Shown here piece after piece: positions 26,096 through 36,309 of a stretch of DNA of 48,831 bases (position 1 is its first letter; every line of letters begins with the position of its first letter). A program made the position numbers and the translations under genes. The notes beneath the pieces were generated by a model. That model was not told where the DNA came from and searched no databases. It saw nothing but the letters and a program-made list of their open reading frames with translations. Source of the stretch: an uncultured Cloacibacillus sp. (GTDB taxonomy: Bacteria; Synergistota; Synergistia; Synergistales; Synergistaceae); assembly GCA_900545755.1 (NCBI GenBank), contig URAG01000008.1, forward strand, positions 1 through 48,831, given 5' to 3'.

Positions 26096-26129
26096 CAAAG
26101 GCGCGACATCATAGACAAACACAAAATTT

Positions 26130-26158
26130 CAAGAGGCCGGCTGAATCACAGCCGGCCT
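26130..26158 (+). terminator. Terminator hairpin after the NSS transporter gene
   Basis: AGAGGCCGGCTG (26130-26141) and CAGCCGGCCTCT (26147-26158) form a perfect 12-bp stem with a 5-base loop. The following bases are only moderately T-rich. It lies 35 bases past the stop. Confidence 0.7.
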
Positions 26159-26222
26159 CTATCGTCATTTAGGATGGTTGAATATAGGGTAATAAGCATA
26201 TCATATAATGAGTACAAGATAT

Positions 26223-26257
26223 AAAAAAGGGTTTTCGGCACGGTTCCGAAAACCCTT
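26223..26257 (-). terminator. Rho-independent terminator of the tRNA-Gly/tRNA-Ala transcript
   Basis: On the minus strand AAGGGTTTTCGG pairs with CCGAAAACCCTT (12 bp, 7-base loop), followed by a T run at 26228-26223. It starts 9 bases beyond the CCA end of tRNA-Ala. Confidence 0.85.
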
Positions 26258-26265
26258 GATATAAC

Positions 26266-26340
26266 TGGTGGAGCTGAGGCGATTTGAACGCCCGACCCCT
26301 TCCGTGCGAGGGAAGTGCTCTCCCGCTGAGCTACAGCCCC
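26266..26340 (-). tRNA. tRNA-Ala (anticodon CGC)
   Basis: A 75-base cloverleaf read on the minus strand. The acceptor pairs GGGGCTG with CAGCTCC, with a GU pair at position 3. The D-arm is GCTC/GAGC, the anticodon arm CTTCC/GGAAG has loop CTCGCAC, and the T-arm has the TTCAAAT loop. The 3' CCA is encoded. Anticodon CGC reads GCG, a codon that is frequent in this GC-rich window. Confidence 0.93.
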
Positions 26341-26355
26341 ATTATGCGAGAATTT

Positions 26356-26431
26356 TGGAGCGGAAAACGGGACTCGAACCCGCGACCTACGGCTTGGAAG
26401 GCCATCGCTCTACCAGCTGAGCTATTTCCGC
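26356..26431 (-). tRNA. tRNA-Gly (anticodon TCC)
   Basis: A 76-base cloverleaf on the minus strand starting GCGGAAATAGCTCAG, a typical tRNA-Gly 5' end. The anticodon arm ATGGC/GCCGT has loop CTTCCAA, giving anticodon TCC; the T-arm is CGGGTTCGAGTCCCG, and the CCA is encoded. It is first in a two-tRNA transcript, 15 bases ahead of tRNA-Ala. Confidence 0.95.
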
Positions 26432-26445
26432 CCGCAACGCAGAGT

Positions 26446-26474
26446 ATATTATCACCCATGCACGTAATCGTCAA
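26446..26474 (-). promoter_or_regulatory. Promoter of the tRNA-Gly/tRNA-Ala transcript
   Basis: On the minus strand TTGACG (26474 to 26469), 17 bases, then TAATAT (26451 to 26446), 14 bases before tRNA-Gly. The rest of the 230-base gap up to 26662 contains nothing I can name; a 7-bp stem (ATCCGCC with GGCGGAT) lies there without a T run. Confidence 0.7.
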
Positions 26475-26662
26475 GCAAAAATTTGGCTTCTTTATCCACC
26501 TCATATCCGCCCGACGTGCGCACAGAGCGAGGCGGATGTTGGGCGTTTTCTCTCTGCAAACGCGCGGAGCGCTGCACGTTTGACGCCTGCCGTCATACTG
26601 CGCGCCGCAGCGATGCGTGGATTCATGCTTCTGTATTTCGCTGCGAGCCGATCCAGTTTAGC

Positions 26663-29631
<2,969 letters not shown>

Positions 29632-29674
29632 TGCAAAAATTCCCTTTCGCCGCAAAATTTATATCAGCCGTAAC

Positions 29675-29680
29675 ATTATA
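29675..29680 (-). promoter_or_regulatory. Probable -10 box of the tatD-tgt-sua5 unit
   Basis: A perfect TATAAT on the minus strand (29680 to 29675) 44 bases before the tatD start, in a sequence reading ATGATG just upstream. No convincing -35 box is seen at 16-18 bases. Confidence 0.4.
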
Positions 29681-29788
29681 CATCATTGAAGGTTAGGGCG
29701 CGCTCAAAGCGACAATAGCCTTCGCCCCATCACAAGCCTGACCGACGCAAATCCGTGCGCAGCGGCGGAATTAACGACACTCCGACAT

Positions 29789-29825
29789 AAAAAGGCTCCG
29801 CCACCATACGCGCCGGAGCCTTTTG
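29789..29825 (-). terminator. Rho-independent terminator after the MATE gene
   Basis: On the minus strand AAAAGGCTCCG pairs with CGGAGCCTTTTT, leaving T residues at its end; the A/T tracts on both sides allow it to work in either direction. It lies about 50 bases past the MATE stop, in an otherwise featureless gap (29632-29873). Confidence 0.8.
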
Positions 29826-29873
29826 TATACCGTCCTCTTCCTGCGTCGCAGGGGCTGTGGATTTACCCTAGCG

Positions 29874-31298
29874 TTACGCCGCCTGCGGCACTTTCGTCTG
29901 ATACTTAGCCAGCACGTGCTTCTTGACCCAGATGAAGCAGACGAGGTGCGCGCCGAAAGTCAAGGCCCATGAGACGGGGTAGGATAGGTAGACCGTTATG
30001 ACGGAGTGGAAGGCCGGGATTGAAAGCAGGCCGACTACCCAGATTACGCGGAAGACGCATACGCCTAGGAGCGTGACTACCGTCGGAAGCACGGAGTAGC
30101 CGATGCCGCGCATGACGCCGCCGGTGACTTCCATAAGGCCGCAGAGAGCGTAGGTCATGATGATGACGCGCAGCCTTTCGATGCCGACAGCCTTGACGGC
30201 TTCGCTCGACGTGTAAATTCCGAGCAGCTGGTGGCTGAATATTATGACGGCAAGGCCGAATATAAGACCGACGGCGACGCTGCATATCATGCCTGTCTTG
30301 AGCACCTTATAGACGCGGTCGACCTTGCCTGCGCCCATGTTCTGGCTAGTAAATGATATCGTCGCCTGGTAGAAAGCCTCCATGGAGAAATACACGAAGG
30401 TCTCGATGTTGTCTGATGCGCTGCTGCCGGCCATGACGGCGGCGCCGAAGGTGTTTATCGACGATTGTATGACGACGTTGGAGAATGAGAAAAGAACGCC
30501 CTGGAGCCCCGCCGGAACGCCTATGCGCAGTATTTTCAGCAGATTGTCGAGGTCTATGCGCGCGCCCTTCAGCGATAGGCGCATAGGCCCGGCTTCGCGC
30601 GAGAGACAGCGCAGCACAAGCGACGCCGATACGCACTGCGATATGACGGTCGCTATCGCGACGCCGGCGACGTCGAGGCGCAGATAGATGACGAAAAAGA
30701 GGTTGAGTATGACGTTGATGACGCCGGCGACCGAAAGGTAGAACAGAGGCCGGCGCGTGTCGCCGCTAGCGCGCAGCACGGCGGCGCCGAAGTTGTAGAT
30801 CATCATAGGCGTCATGCCGAAGAAGTATATTACAAGGTACAACGTCGCTAGGCCGAGGACCTCAGCCGGCGTGTGCATGAGCATGAGGATGTCGCGGGCA
30901 AAGACGACGCCGACTATAGTAAGGAACATTCCACTGACAATAGCGACTAATATCGACGTCGAGACGGCCTTGGATATTCCATCGTCGTTCTTCGAGCCGT
31001 AGTAGCGCGATACAAGGACGTTCGTACCTATCGAGACGCCGACGAAAAGGTTCGTCATGAGACCTATCAACGACGAGTTCGAGCCGACTGCGGCGAGTGA
31101 ATTATCCCCCGCGAAGCGTCCCACGACGATGATGTCCGCGGCGTTGAACAGAAGCTGCAAAATACTGGTAAGCATGACAGGAACTGCAAACAGCAACATT
31201 TTGGGCATTATGCGCCCGCTGCACATGTTGATAGTATACTTCCGCCTGCTGTTTTTGTTCTGGTGAATCGACCTGGCACGTCCTCTGAACAGCAGCAT
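29874..31298 (-). CDS. MATE family efflux transporter
   Basis: A 474-residue inner-membrane protein with about 12 hydrophobic helices in two related halves. MPKMLLFAVPVMLTSILQLL is followed by FNAADIIVVGRFAGDNSLAAVG, the usual first-helices signature of MATE multidrug/cation antiporters (DinF/NorM type). These pumps expel drugs or metabolites using Na+ or H+. The ATG at 31298 has GGGAGCGGG a few bases upstream. The first 24 residues are basic (RGRARSIHQNKNSRRK) and longer than usual. A near-perfect palindrome at 31330-31351 upstream may be an operator. A single-gene transcript, with the terminator above. Confidence 0.9.
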   Translation of the reverse strand: MLLFRGRARSIHQNKNSRRKYTINMCSGRIMPKMLLFAVPVMLTSILQLLFNAADIIVVGRFAGDNSLAAVGSNSSLIGLMTNLFVGVSIGTNVLVSRYYGSKNDDGISKAVSTSILVAIVSGMFLTIVGVVFARDILMLMHTPAEVLGLATLYLVIYFFGMTPMMIYNFGAAVLRASGDTRRPLFYLSVAGVINVILNLFFVIYLRLDVAGVAIATVISQCVSASLVLRCLSREAGPMRLSLKGARIDLDNLLKILRIGVPAGLQGVLFSFSNVVIQSSINTFGAAVMAGSSASDNIETFVYFSMEAFYQATISFTSQNMGAGKVDRVYKVLKTGMICSVAVGLIFGLAVIIFSHQLLGIYTSSEAVKAVGIERLRVIIMTYALCGLMEVTGGVMRGIGYSVLPTVVTLLGVCVFRVIWVVGLLSIPAFHSVITVYLSYPVSWALTFGAHLVCFIWVKKHVLAKYQTKVPQAA

Positions 31299-31329
31299 TT
31301 TACCCGCTCCCGGTAAATATAATTTTCCG

Positions 31330-31351
31330 CCCGATGTGCGCGCACACTGGG
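31330..31351. promoter_or_regulatory. Palindromic operator candidate before the MATE gene
   Basis: The core TGTGCGCGCACA (31335-31346) is a perfect 12-base palindrome, flanked by CCCGA on the left and CTGGG on the right, so the symmetry reaches 22 bases with two mismatched pairs. It lies 32-53 bases before the MATE start codon, where a repressor or activator site would be expected. The regulator is not identified. Confidence 0.4.
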
Positions 31352-31414
31352 TAAAGGTATTCTAACACCTTAAAGTGTTTTGGCAAGGTCCTGTGGACTT
31401 TTGTTAAAATTTCT

Positions 31415-32086
31415 TCACTGTGCGCTTTTTACATCCGCGCTCCCGCGGCACCTTCCGAAGTGCTGCATAAAGTCGATCAGAAAGGACGAAACAGTGACTG
31501 TGACGAGAGAGAATACGATACGGCTTACGTGAATGTACGAAAGCGAGAGCAAAAGCACCGCGACGTCGGTCATCAGGTAGGAGCGCGCGACGCGCCATTT
31601 AGTCAGGTGCGAGATAGTGAGCGCCAGCGCGTCGTCGCCGCCGCACGATCCGCCCCCGCGTATGACGAGGCCGACGCCGGCGCCCACAAAGAGGCCGCCG
31701 AGCAGCGCGGCGGCGAGAGGCATGCCGGACAAATCAGGAAGAAACGGCGGAAACTGTTCCCATATACTGAATAGCAGGGTAAGACTAGCCGTACTTGCGA
31801 CGGAGAGAAAGAGGAAGCGCCCTCCTAGAAACTTAAAAGCGAAAATATAGCAGGCCGCGTCAAGCACAGGCGTCGCTATCGACGGCGAGAGGCCGAACCA
31901 TCTGTTTGCAAGCAGGATAAGGCCGATGACGCCGCCTTCCGTGATGCCTGACTGCTGATGTATATTGTAGACCCCGAAGGACGAGACGGCCGTCCCGACC
32001 ATTATGAAGGCGGCCTGCCGCAGCGATACAGACGCCGCGCAAGCGCGCAGCGCTTTTGAAATTCGAGCTATTTTCATCTTGAACAT
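31415..32086 (-). CDS. YitT family membrane protein
   Basis: The 223-residue protein has about five to six hydrophobic helices and the YitT/DUF161 style: a Gly-rich first loop (GVYNIHQQSGITEGGVIGL), then helix pairs with PVLDAACYIFAFKFLGGRF and GAGVGLVIRGGGSCGGDDALA. It lacks the usual C-terminal DUF2179 cytoplasmic domain, ending soon after the last helix, so it is the short form. Function of the family is unknown. The ATG at 32086 has GGGGGT about 7 bases upstream; an ATG at 32125 lies upstream of the ribosome site. It is transcribed from a MerR-type promoter and divergent from the regulator gene, so a regulated transport or efflux role is likely. Confidence 0.85.
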   Translation of the reverse strand: MFKMKIARISKALRACAASVSLRQAAFIMVGTAVSSFGVYNIHQQSGITEGGVIGLILLANRWFGLSPSIATPVLDAACYIFAFKFLGGRFLFLSVASTASLTLLFSIWEQFPPFLPDLSGMPLAAALLGGLFVGAGVGLVIRGGGSCGGDDALALTISHLTKWRVARSYLMTDVAVLLLSLSYIHVSRIVFSLVTVTVSSFLIDFMQHFGRCRGSADVKSAQ

Positions 32087-32108
32087 CCTAACTACCCCCT
32101 GTGAAGAC

Positions 32109-32139
32109 AATATAAACTCTGGCATAATACTAAGGTCAA
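32109..32139 (-). promoter_or_regulatory. MerR-type promoter of the YitT gene with a 19-bp spacer
   Basis: On the minus strand TTGACC (32139 to 32134), exactly 19 bases, then TATATT (32114 to 32109). A spacer of 19 instead of 17 is the hallmark of promoters that MerR proteins open by twisting DNA. A plus-strand CATAAT (32123-32128) inside the spacer could serve the regulator gene, so both promoters would lie under one bound dimer. Confidence 0.65.
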
Positions 32140-32167
32140 GCTGAGAATTTATGCATGGAGAGGCAAA

Positions 32168-32989
32168 ATGAAGGATTATTACAAAATCAGCGAAATCTCA
32201 AAGTTATACGGCATTGGCGCTGACTCTCTGCGCTATTACGAGCGCGCGGGAATCATAACGCCGAAGCGCGGAGAAAACTGCTATCGCCTCTACAGCCTTA
32301 AGGACATTTACAAGCTGAGCGTGCTGCGCGACCTGATGGAGCTCGGCTTTTCAGTCGCGCAGGCGAAGGAGTACCTCGACGGGCAAAACATAGGCAAGAC
32401 GCTCGCTCTTCTGCAACGCGAGAGCAACATGCTCTCGGAACGGCTGCAAGAGCTTAAACAGAAAAAAGAGCTAATCGAAGAACGCATCGCCGTGCTCTCG
32501 GCGGCGCGGACGATAAAGGAGGGCGAGACGACAGTCAAGAATCTGCCGGAGCGCAGCTGCGTCAGGATAAGCGAGCGCATAACGCGCGACGAAGAGATGG
32601 ATTTCGTGATAAAGAAACTGCACATGGAACACGCCGACAAGATACGCGACCTCGGCAATCAGACGATAGGTGCGTTCTTTTCTGCCGAGGCTCTGGCCGC
32701 AGGGCGCGCGAACGTCTACGACTCAGTCTTCTTCGTTATCGATAGGCCGTGCAACGGCGGTTTTACGCTGCCAGCGGGGGAATATCTCTCGTACTTCTAC
32801 CGCGGCGGCTACGCGCAGAACGCCGCGCGCGTGCGGGAACTGGCGGATTACGCGTCGGCGCACGGGTTTACCGCCGCCGGAGAGCCGTTCGAGCTGTACG
32901 AAATAGACAACAGGGACACGATGCTCGAAGAGGAGTTCCTCACCGAGATACAGCTGCGCGTGGAACGCGCAGCGCCGGATGAACTTTAG
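32168..32989 (+). CDS. MerR family transcriptional regulator, BmrR/BltR-like
   Basis: The 273-residue protein begins YYKISEISKLYGIGADSLRYYERAGII, the winged helix-turn-helix of MerR regulators, followed by YRLYSLKDIYKLSVLRDLMELGFS and a coiled-coil dimerisation helix at about residues 75-115. The remaining 150 residues form a GyrI/BmrR-type effector domain without Cys clusters, so an organic ligand, not a metal, is expected. The ATG at 32168 has GGAGAGG close upstream. It is divergent from the YitT gene across a 19-bp-spacer promoter that it probably controls. A small hairpin (GAACTTT with AAAGTTC, 32981-32997) overlaps its stop and faces the convergent DUF501 gene. Confidence 0.9.
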   Translation: MKDYYKISEISKLYGIGADSLRYYERAGIITPKRGENCYRLYSLKDIYKLSVLRDLMELGFSVAQAKEYLDGQNIGKTLALLQRESNMLSERLQELKQKKELIEERIAVLSAARTIKEGETTVKNLPERSCVRISERITRDEEMDFVIKKLHMEHADKIRDLGNQTIGAFFSAEALAAGRANVYDSVFFVIDRPCNGGFTLPAGEYLSYFYRGGYAQNAARVRELADYASAHGFTAAGEPFELYEIDNRDTMLEEEFLTEIQLRVERAAPDEL

Positions 32990-32998
32990 AAAAGTTCG

Positions 32999-33538
32999 TC
33001 AGTTGAAGGCGGAGCATAAACCCGCAGAACATTCAAGCGGACCTATCTCCGATTCCAGCCACGACGCGGCGGGATGGCGGCCCATGCCGAGCCATGCGGC
33101 GGTCTGAAGGTGCAGGCATTTCGGCGCACAGCATCCGCCGGCATAGTTTATGCCGCCTACGCCGCTCTCCGCCAGCACGGCGAGCATCGCGGGATTTTCG
33201 CGTGCAAGCGCGCGCTTGACATCGCCCGGTATCAGCGAGAAGCGCAGCGCAGCGTAATCGGCGTGGTAGCGCGCTATGTCGTCGGGCATTGATGCGAAGA
33301 GTTTTTCAAGCTCAGCTATTTTCTGCATGGATTCAAGTTCGCCGCAGCGGCGTTTGAGAAACGGACAGGTAAGCCAGAAGAGCGTAGGAAACGGTTTGTT
33401 GCCGCGAGAGAGCGGCGCGGAGACGACGGCCTGCGGGAAACCGAAGCGGCAACGCCGCGCGACGGCGAGGACGCCGGCTTCGCCGAAAGCGCGCCCTTTG
33501 TTCTGCACTGCAAGCGCCGCTGCGTCGCCGTCTTTCAA
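32999..33538 (-). CDS. DUF501 domain-containing protein
   Basis: The product, about 179 residues, has the DUF501 pattern: VARRCRFGFPQAVVSAP, PFPTLFWLTCPFLKRRCGELES, a YHADYAALR segment and, near the end, a Cys/His-rich stretch (GGCCAPKCLHLQTAAWLGMGRHPAA). The cysteines suggest a metal site, but function is unknown; in Actinobacteria the gene sits near divIC and eno. Its start is uncertain. The open frame extends to a TTG at 33598, but the DNA there forms the terminator of the upstream gene (33546-33577). I take the TTG at 33538, with GGAG 4 bases upstream, because the family similarity begins soon after it. Confidence 0.75.
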   Translation of the reverse strand: MKDGDAAALAVQNKGRAFGEAGVLAVARRCRFGFPQAVVSAPLSRGNKPFPTLFWLTCPFLKRRCGELESMQKIAELEKLFASMPDDIARYHADYAALRFSLIPGDVKRALARENPAMLAVLAESGVGGINYAGGCCAPKCLHLQTAAWLGMGRHPAASWLESEIGPLECSAGLCSAFN

Positions 33539-33545
33539 AGCGCTC

Positions 33546-33577
33546 CAAAAAGCCGGAGGAGAAATCCCCTCCGGCTT
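33546..33577 (-). terminator. Rho-independent terminator after the S1-domain gene
   Basis: On the minus strand AAGCCGGAGG (from 33577) pairs with CCTCCGGCTT (to 33550), an 8-base loop between, and T residues follow (33551 to 33547). It starts 23 bases past the S1 gene's stop and just before the DUF501 gene. Confidence 0.8.
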
Positions 33578-33600
33578 AAATTCAGCAGCCTCCGCCAATG

Positions 33601-34023
33601 TTATCTTCTTCCAGAGAAACTGTTGCCGCTGCGGCGCTTTGTTCCGCGCGGGTCTTTGCTTTTGCTGTTCAGGTCGGCGATCTTCTCGTCGCTGAACTTC
33701 ATGAAGCCGGCGAGCTTTTTCTCGAAATCTTCCTCGCGGCGTGCCGGCGGACGGACTTCTCTCACTTGCATAGCCTTGATGGATAGGTCGATACGTCCCT
33801 TGTCGTCGATCTTGATGACCTTCGCCGTCACCGTCTGTCCCTGTTCGAGGACGTCCTCGACCTTCTTAACGTAGTTGTGGGAGAGCTCGGAGATATGGAC
33901 CATCGCCTTCTGCCCAGACTCAAGCCTTACAAAAGCTCCGTACGGCGCGATGTGCTCCACCGTTCCGCTGACCGTTTCTCCCACGCTTACCGCAGGCGCC
34001 GCTGCAGCCGTCTTTTCTGCCAT
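33601..34023 (-). CDS. S1 RNA-binding domain protein, YugI (general stress protein 13)-like
   Basis: The 140-residue protein has one S1 OB-fold (about residues 12-85): VGETVSGTVEHIAPYGAFVRLESGQKAMVHISELSH, then GQTVTAKVIKIDDKGRIDLSIKAM. A helical segment (EEDFEKKLAGFMKFSDEKIADL) and a basic tail follow. This matches YugI/GSP13 and YabR of Firmicutes, ribosome- or RNA-associated proteins of poorly known function. The ATG at 34023 has GGAGG about 12 bases upstream; the frame extends further to 34068, but that part is not conserved. An extended -10 element lies at 34103-34111. Confidence 0.88.
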   Translation of the reverse strand: MAEKTAAAAPAVSVGETVSGTVEHIAPYGAFVRLESGQKAMVHISELSHNYVKKVEDVLEQGQTVTAKVIKIDDKGRIDLSIKAMQVREVRPPARREEDFEKKLAGFMKFSDEKIADLNSKSKDPRGTKRRSGNSFSGRR

Positions 34024-34102
34024 CTGTGGTTTTGACCTCCAAAAATATGTGTTTAAAAAAGCCGACAAAATTTTCTTCCGCCTCTTCGAGGCTACAAGGC
34101 GA

Positions 34103-34111
34103 ATTTTATCA
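34103..34111 (-). promoter_or_regulatory. Extended -10 promoter element before the S1-domain gene
   Basis: TGATAAAAT on the minus strand (34111 to 34103) fits an extended -10 (TGnTAAAAT). The leader of roughly 70 bases contains a GCCTC-GAA-GAGGC hairpin. A CGGCG/CGCCG hairpin without T run lies between the cheY-like gene and this site. Confidence 0.4.
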
Positions 34112-34136
34112 TATTTTCGGCGTTTTGCGCCGTCAT

Positions 34137-34502
34137 TCAGCTTTTAAGCGCGCGCTGCAAGGCCTCGTCGACACGTTCGGACTGGAACGGCTTCAGAAAG
34201 AAGTCGCACGTCCCCGCGCGCACCGCCTCTATCACAAGATCCTGCTGGTTCATAGCGCCAACGGTGACTATTTTAGCGTTCGGGTGCGCCGCCTTGATGG
34301 CCTTGAGCGCCGCAATTCCGTCCATCTTCGGCATGCTGATGTCGATAGTCGCCACGTCGGGCAGAAGCTCGTTGTACAGCCTTACTGCCTCTTCTCCGTC
34401 CTCCGCCTCGCCGACGACGTCGTAGCCGCACTTGACAAGGATATCTCTCAATATCATGCGCATGTGCACCGAATCGTCGGCTATCATCACTCTCGCCTTC
34501 AT
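34137..34502 (-). CDS. CheY-like single-domain response regulator
   Basis: A 121-residue receiver domain. The acidic pair is Asp9-Asp10, the phosphoacceptor is Asp54 (TIDISMPKMDG), and the conserved Lys is Lys104 (FFLKPF). It resembles the Thermotoga-type CheY closely, including the GQQ-like NQQ stretch after beta-4. However, the switch Ser/Thr that ends beta-4 is Gly82 (VTVGAM where CheY has a Ser or Thr). No output domain and no kinase is nearby. The ATG at 34502 has GGGAGG about 12 bases upstream, 22 bases after codY, so it is probably cotranscribed with codY. It may act in chemotaxis, or as a phosphate carrier. Confidence 0.88.
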   Translation of the reverse strand: MKARVMIADDSVHMRMILRDILVKCGYDVVGEAEDGEEAVRLYNELLPDVATIDISMPKMDGIAALKAIKAAHPNAKIVTVGAMNQQDLVIEAVRAGTCDFFLKPFQSERVDEALQRALKS

Positions 34503-34524
34503 AGTTCAGTTTCCTCCCTCTCGG

Positions 34525-35358
34525 CTATTTCGCCGCTATGCCGAGCTCTTCTAAGAAGAGCGGGCTAAGTACCTTTATGTAAGTGCCCTTCATGCCGAGG
34601 CTGCGGCTTTCGATGATTCCCGCGCTTCCGAGCTTTCTCAGTGCATTGACTATGACGCTTCTCGTTACGCCGACGCGGTCCGCCACTTTGCTCGCTACGA
34701 CGACGCCCTCCGGACCTCCGAGGTCTTCTATGATGTGGCGCACGGACTCGACCTCGGAGTATGAGAGGGCGCGCATCGCCATCTGCACGACGAGGCGCTC
34801 ACGCCCGCGCTCTTCTATCGACTTGCCCCTGTCGTTGAGTATTTCGATGCCGACGACGGTCGATAGGTATTCCGCTAAGACTAGGTCGCGCGTGTCAAAC
34901 GGATAGCCGAAGCGCGCAAGTATCAGAGTCCCCAGCCTGTCGCCCGCTCCGTTGATCGGCACCATGACGACGTGCTTGTTCGAGTACGCGCATGGCTGGT
35001 CTGCATAGGCGCAGAGGCCGTGATCAGTGTGGTTCAGCACAGATTCGTGTACTTGGTTTGCCTTCTCTACATACGAAGCCGGCATCGCTCCGTTCATAAG
35101 TATCTCCGCCATCAGCGGGCAGTCGTACTCGCTGGTCCATGCATATCCTAGGATGCGGCCTTCCTTATTGATTATGTAAGTGTTGGCGGCGGAAAGGTCG
35201 CACAGCAGACGCGCGAGCTTCGGGTAGTCCGGATTGCCGCGGTCCTTACGCGCCTGAAGCACGCGGCTCACGACGCGCGTCTTCTCAAGAAGGTCCTGCA
35301 TTGCCGCTTCGTCCGTTATCTTCGGGCGGTTCTCAAAAAGTTCCCTCGGTGTGTTCAT
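34525..35358 (-). CDS. codY: GTP- and branched-chain-amino-acid-sensing regulator CodY
   Basis: CodY represses or activates nutrient-response genes, sensing GTP and Ile/Leu/Val. The 277-residue protein has an N-terminal GAF domain (about 20-165; IINKEGRILGYAW, VVMVPINGAGDRLGTLILARFG, LVLAEYLSTVVGIEIL). A linker VQMAMRALSYSEVESVRHI leads to the winged helix-turn-helix with EGVVVASKVADRVGVTRSVIVNALRKL and the very conserved ESRSLGMKGTYIKVL. The N-terminus is about 20 residues longer than B. subtilis CodY. The ATG at 35358 has AGGAGG 9 bases upstream. It follows the xerC-like gene by 29 bases, echoing the Bacillus xerC-hslV-hslU-codY operon but without hslVU. Targets in the window are not obvious. 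Confidence 0.93.
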   Translation of the reverse strand: MNTPRELFENRPKITDEAAMQDLLEKTRVVSRVLQARKDRGNPDYPKLARLLCDLSAANTYIINKEGRILGYAWTSEYDCPLMAEILMNGAMPASYVEKANQVHESVLNHTDHGLCAYADQPCAYSNKHVVMVPINGAGDRLGTLILARFGYPFDTRDLVLAEYLSTVVGIEILNDRGKSIEERGRERLVVQMAMRALSYSEVESVRHIIEDLGGPEGVVVASKVADRVGVTRSVIVNALRKLGSAGIIESRSLGMKGTYIKVLSPLFLEELGIAAK

Positions 35359-35387
35359 AAAAAATCGTCCTCCTTGACTTTTGCCTC

Positions 35388-36302
35388 TTATACTGGTTCC
35401 GAACTATCATCCTCTGACGCAAACGGATGAGCCGATGAATAGCTTTTTTTTATCTGCGACGGCGTTATTCTCAAATAGCGCTGCGTCGCCGCGATGCTGT
35501 CGTGACCGAGAAGATCCTGAACGACCTTGAGCGGCGCGCCGTTTTCAAGCATGTGGGTCGCGTAGCAATGGCGCAGAGTGTGCGGCGTGACTCCGTGAAG
35601 CCCCGCCCGGCGCGCGGCGCGCGTCACAATCCTGTCTACGGTCCTTACGGTGAGCCGCTCCGCGCCTTTCTTATCAGACGGGAATAGCGGCCCGCCGCCG
35701 TCTACGCATGTGATGTCGCGCCACTCTTCAAGCAGCTTCTGCGCCGGAACGCCGAATGGTGCAATCCGCTCTTTCGAGCCTTTGCCCATAACGCGCAATA
35801 TCCGCTCGTCAAGCTCGACGTTCTCCCACTTGAGCCCGATTAGTTCCGATACGCGGAGCCCCGCGCCGTAGAGCAATTCAAGTACAAGCCTGTCGCGCCT
35901 GTATTGCTCTGAGTTTTCATCAGGTCCAAGCGTCAGAAGCTTGTCGACGTCGGCGTAGGATATCGCGCGCGGCAGTGCGTCAGGCTTTTTCGGCCCCTTC
36001 ATGCCGGCTGATGGGTCGCTGGACGTCTTTCCGCTTTCGGCAAGCCACGACGTAAATCCCCGGACGGCAGAGAGCCTGCGCGACGCAGATGTCTTAGCCT
36101 CGCCGACGCCTATGATGCTGCTGAGGAATATCCTCACGGCGCGAGTGTCTATATCCGCGACGTCCGTTATTCCCTGTCCTTCGAGGTAATCTCTGAAATG
36201 CCGCAGGTCTACACGGTAGTTTATCCTCGTGTTATCAGACTTGCCTAGCGAGCGAAGATAGTCTATGTAGAGGTCGATGCATTCAGAAACATTATCCATC
36301 AT
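35388..36302 (-). CDS. xerC: Tyrosine recombinase, XerC/XerD type
   Basis: The 304-residue protein has the SAM-like N-terminal core-binding domain (about 5-95) and a complete catalytic domain: Arg150 (GAGLRVSEL), Lys177 (GKGSKER), His241 and Arg244 (HTLRH), His267 (LLGHDSI) and Tyr276 (QRYLRIT). Xer recombinases resolve chromosome dimers at dif. XerC versus XerD cannot be decided by motif alone; the place next to codY fits XerC (CodV). Two ATGs (36302 and 36299) begin MMDNVSE. A GTG at 36359 extends the frame, but the DNA before 36302 holds a promoter whose start point falls next to the ATG, so the mRNA may be leaderless. Confidence 0.88.
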   Translation of the reverse strand: MMDNVSECIDLYIDYLRSLGKSDNTRINYRVDLRHFRDYLEGQGITDVADIDTRAVRIFLSSIIGVGEAKTSASRRLSAVRGFTSWLAESGKTSSDPSAGMKGPKKPDALPRAISYADVDKLLTLGPDENSEQYRRDRLVLELLYGAGLRVSELIGLKWENVELDERILRVMGKGSKERIAPFGVPAQKLLEEWRDITCVDGGGPLFPSDKKGAERLTVRTVDRIVTRAARRAGLHGVTPHTLRHCYATHMLENGAPLKVVQDLLGHDSIAATQRYLRITPSQIKKSYSSAHPFASEDDSSEPV

Positions 36303-36309
36303 GTCAGGT

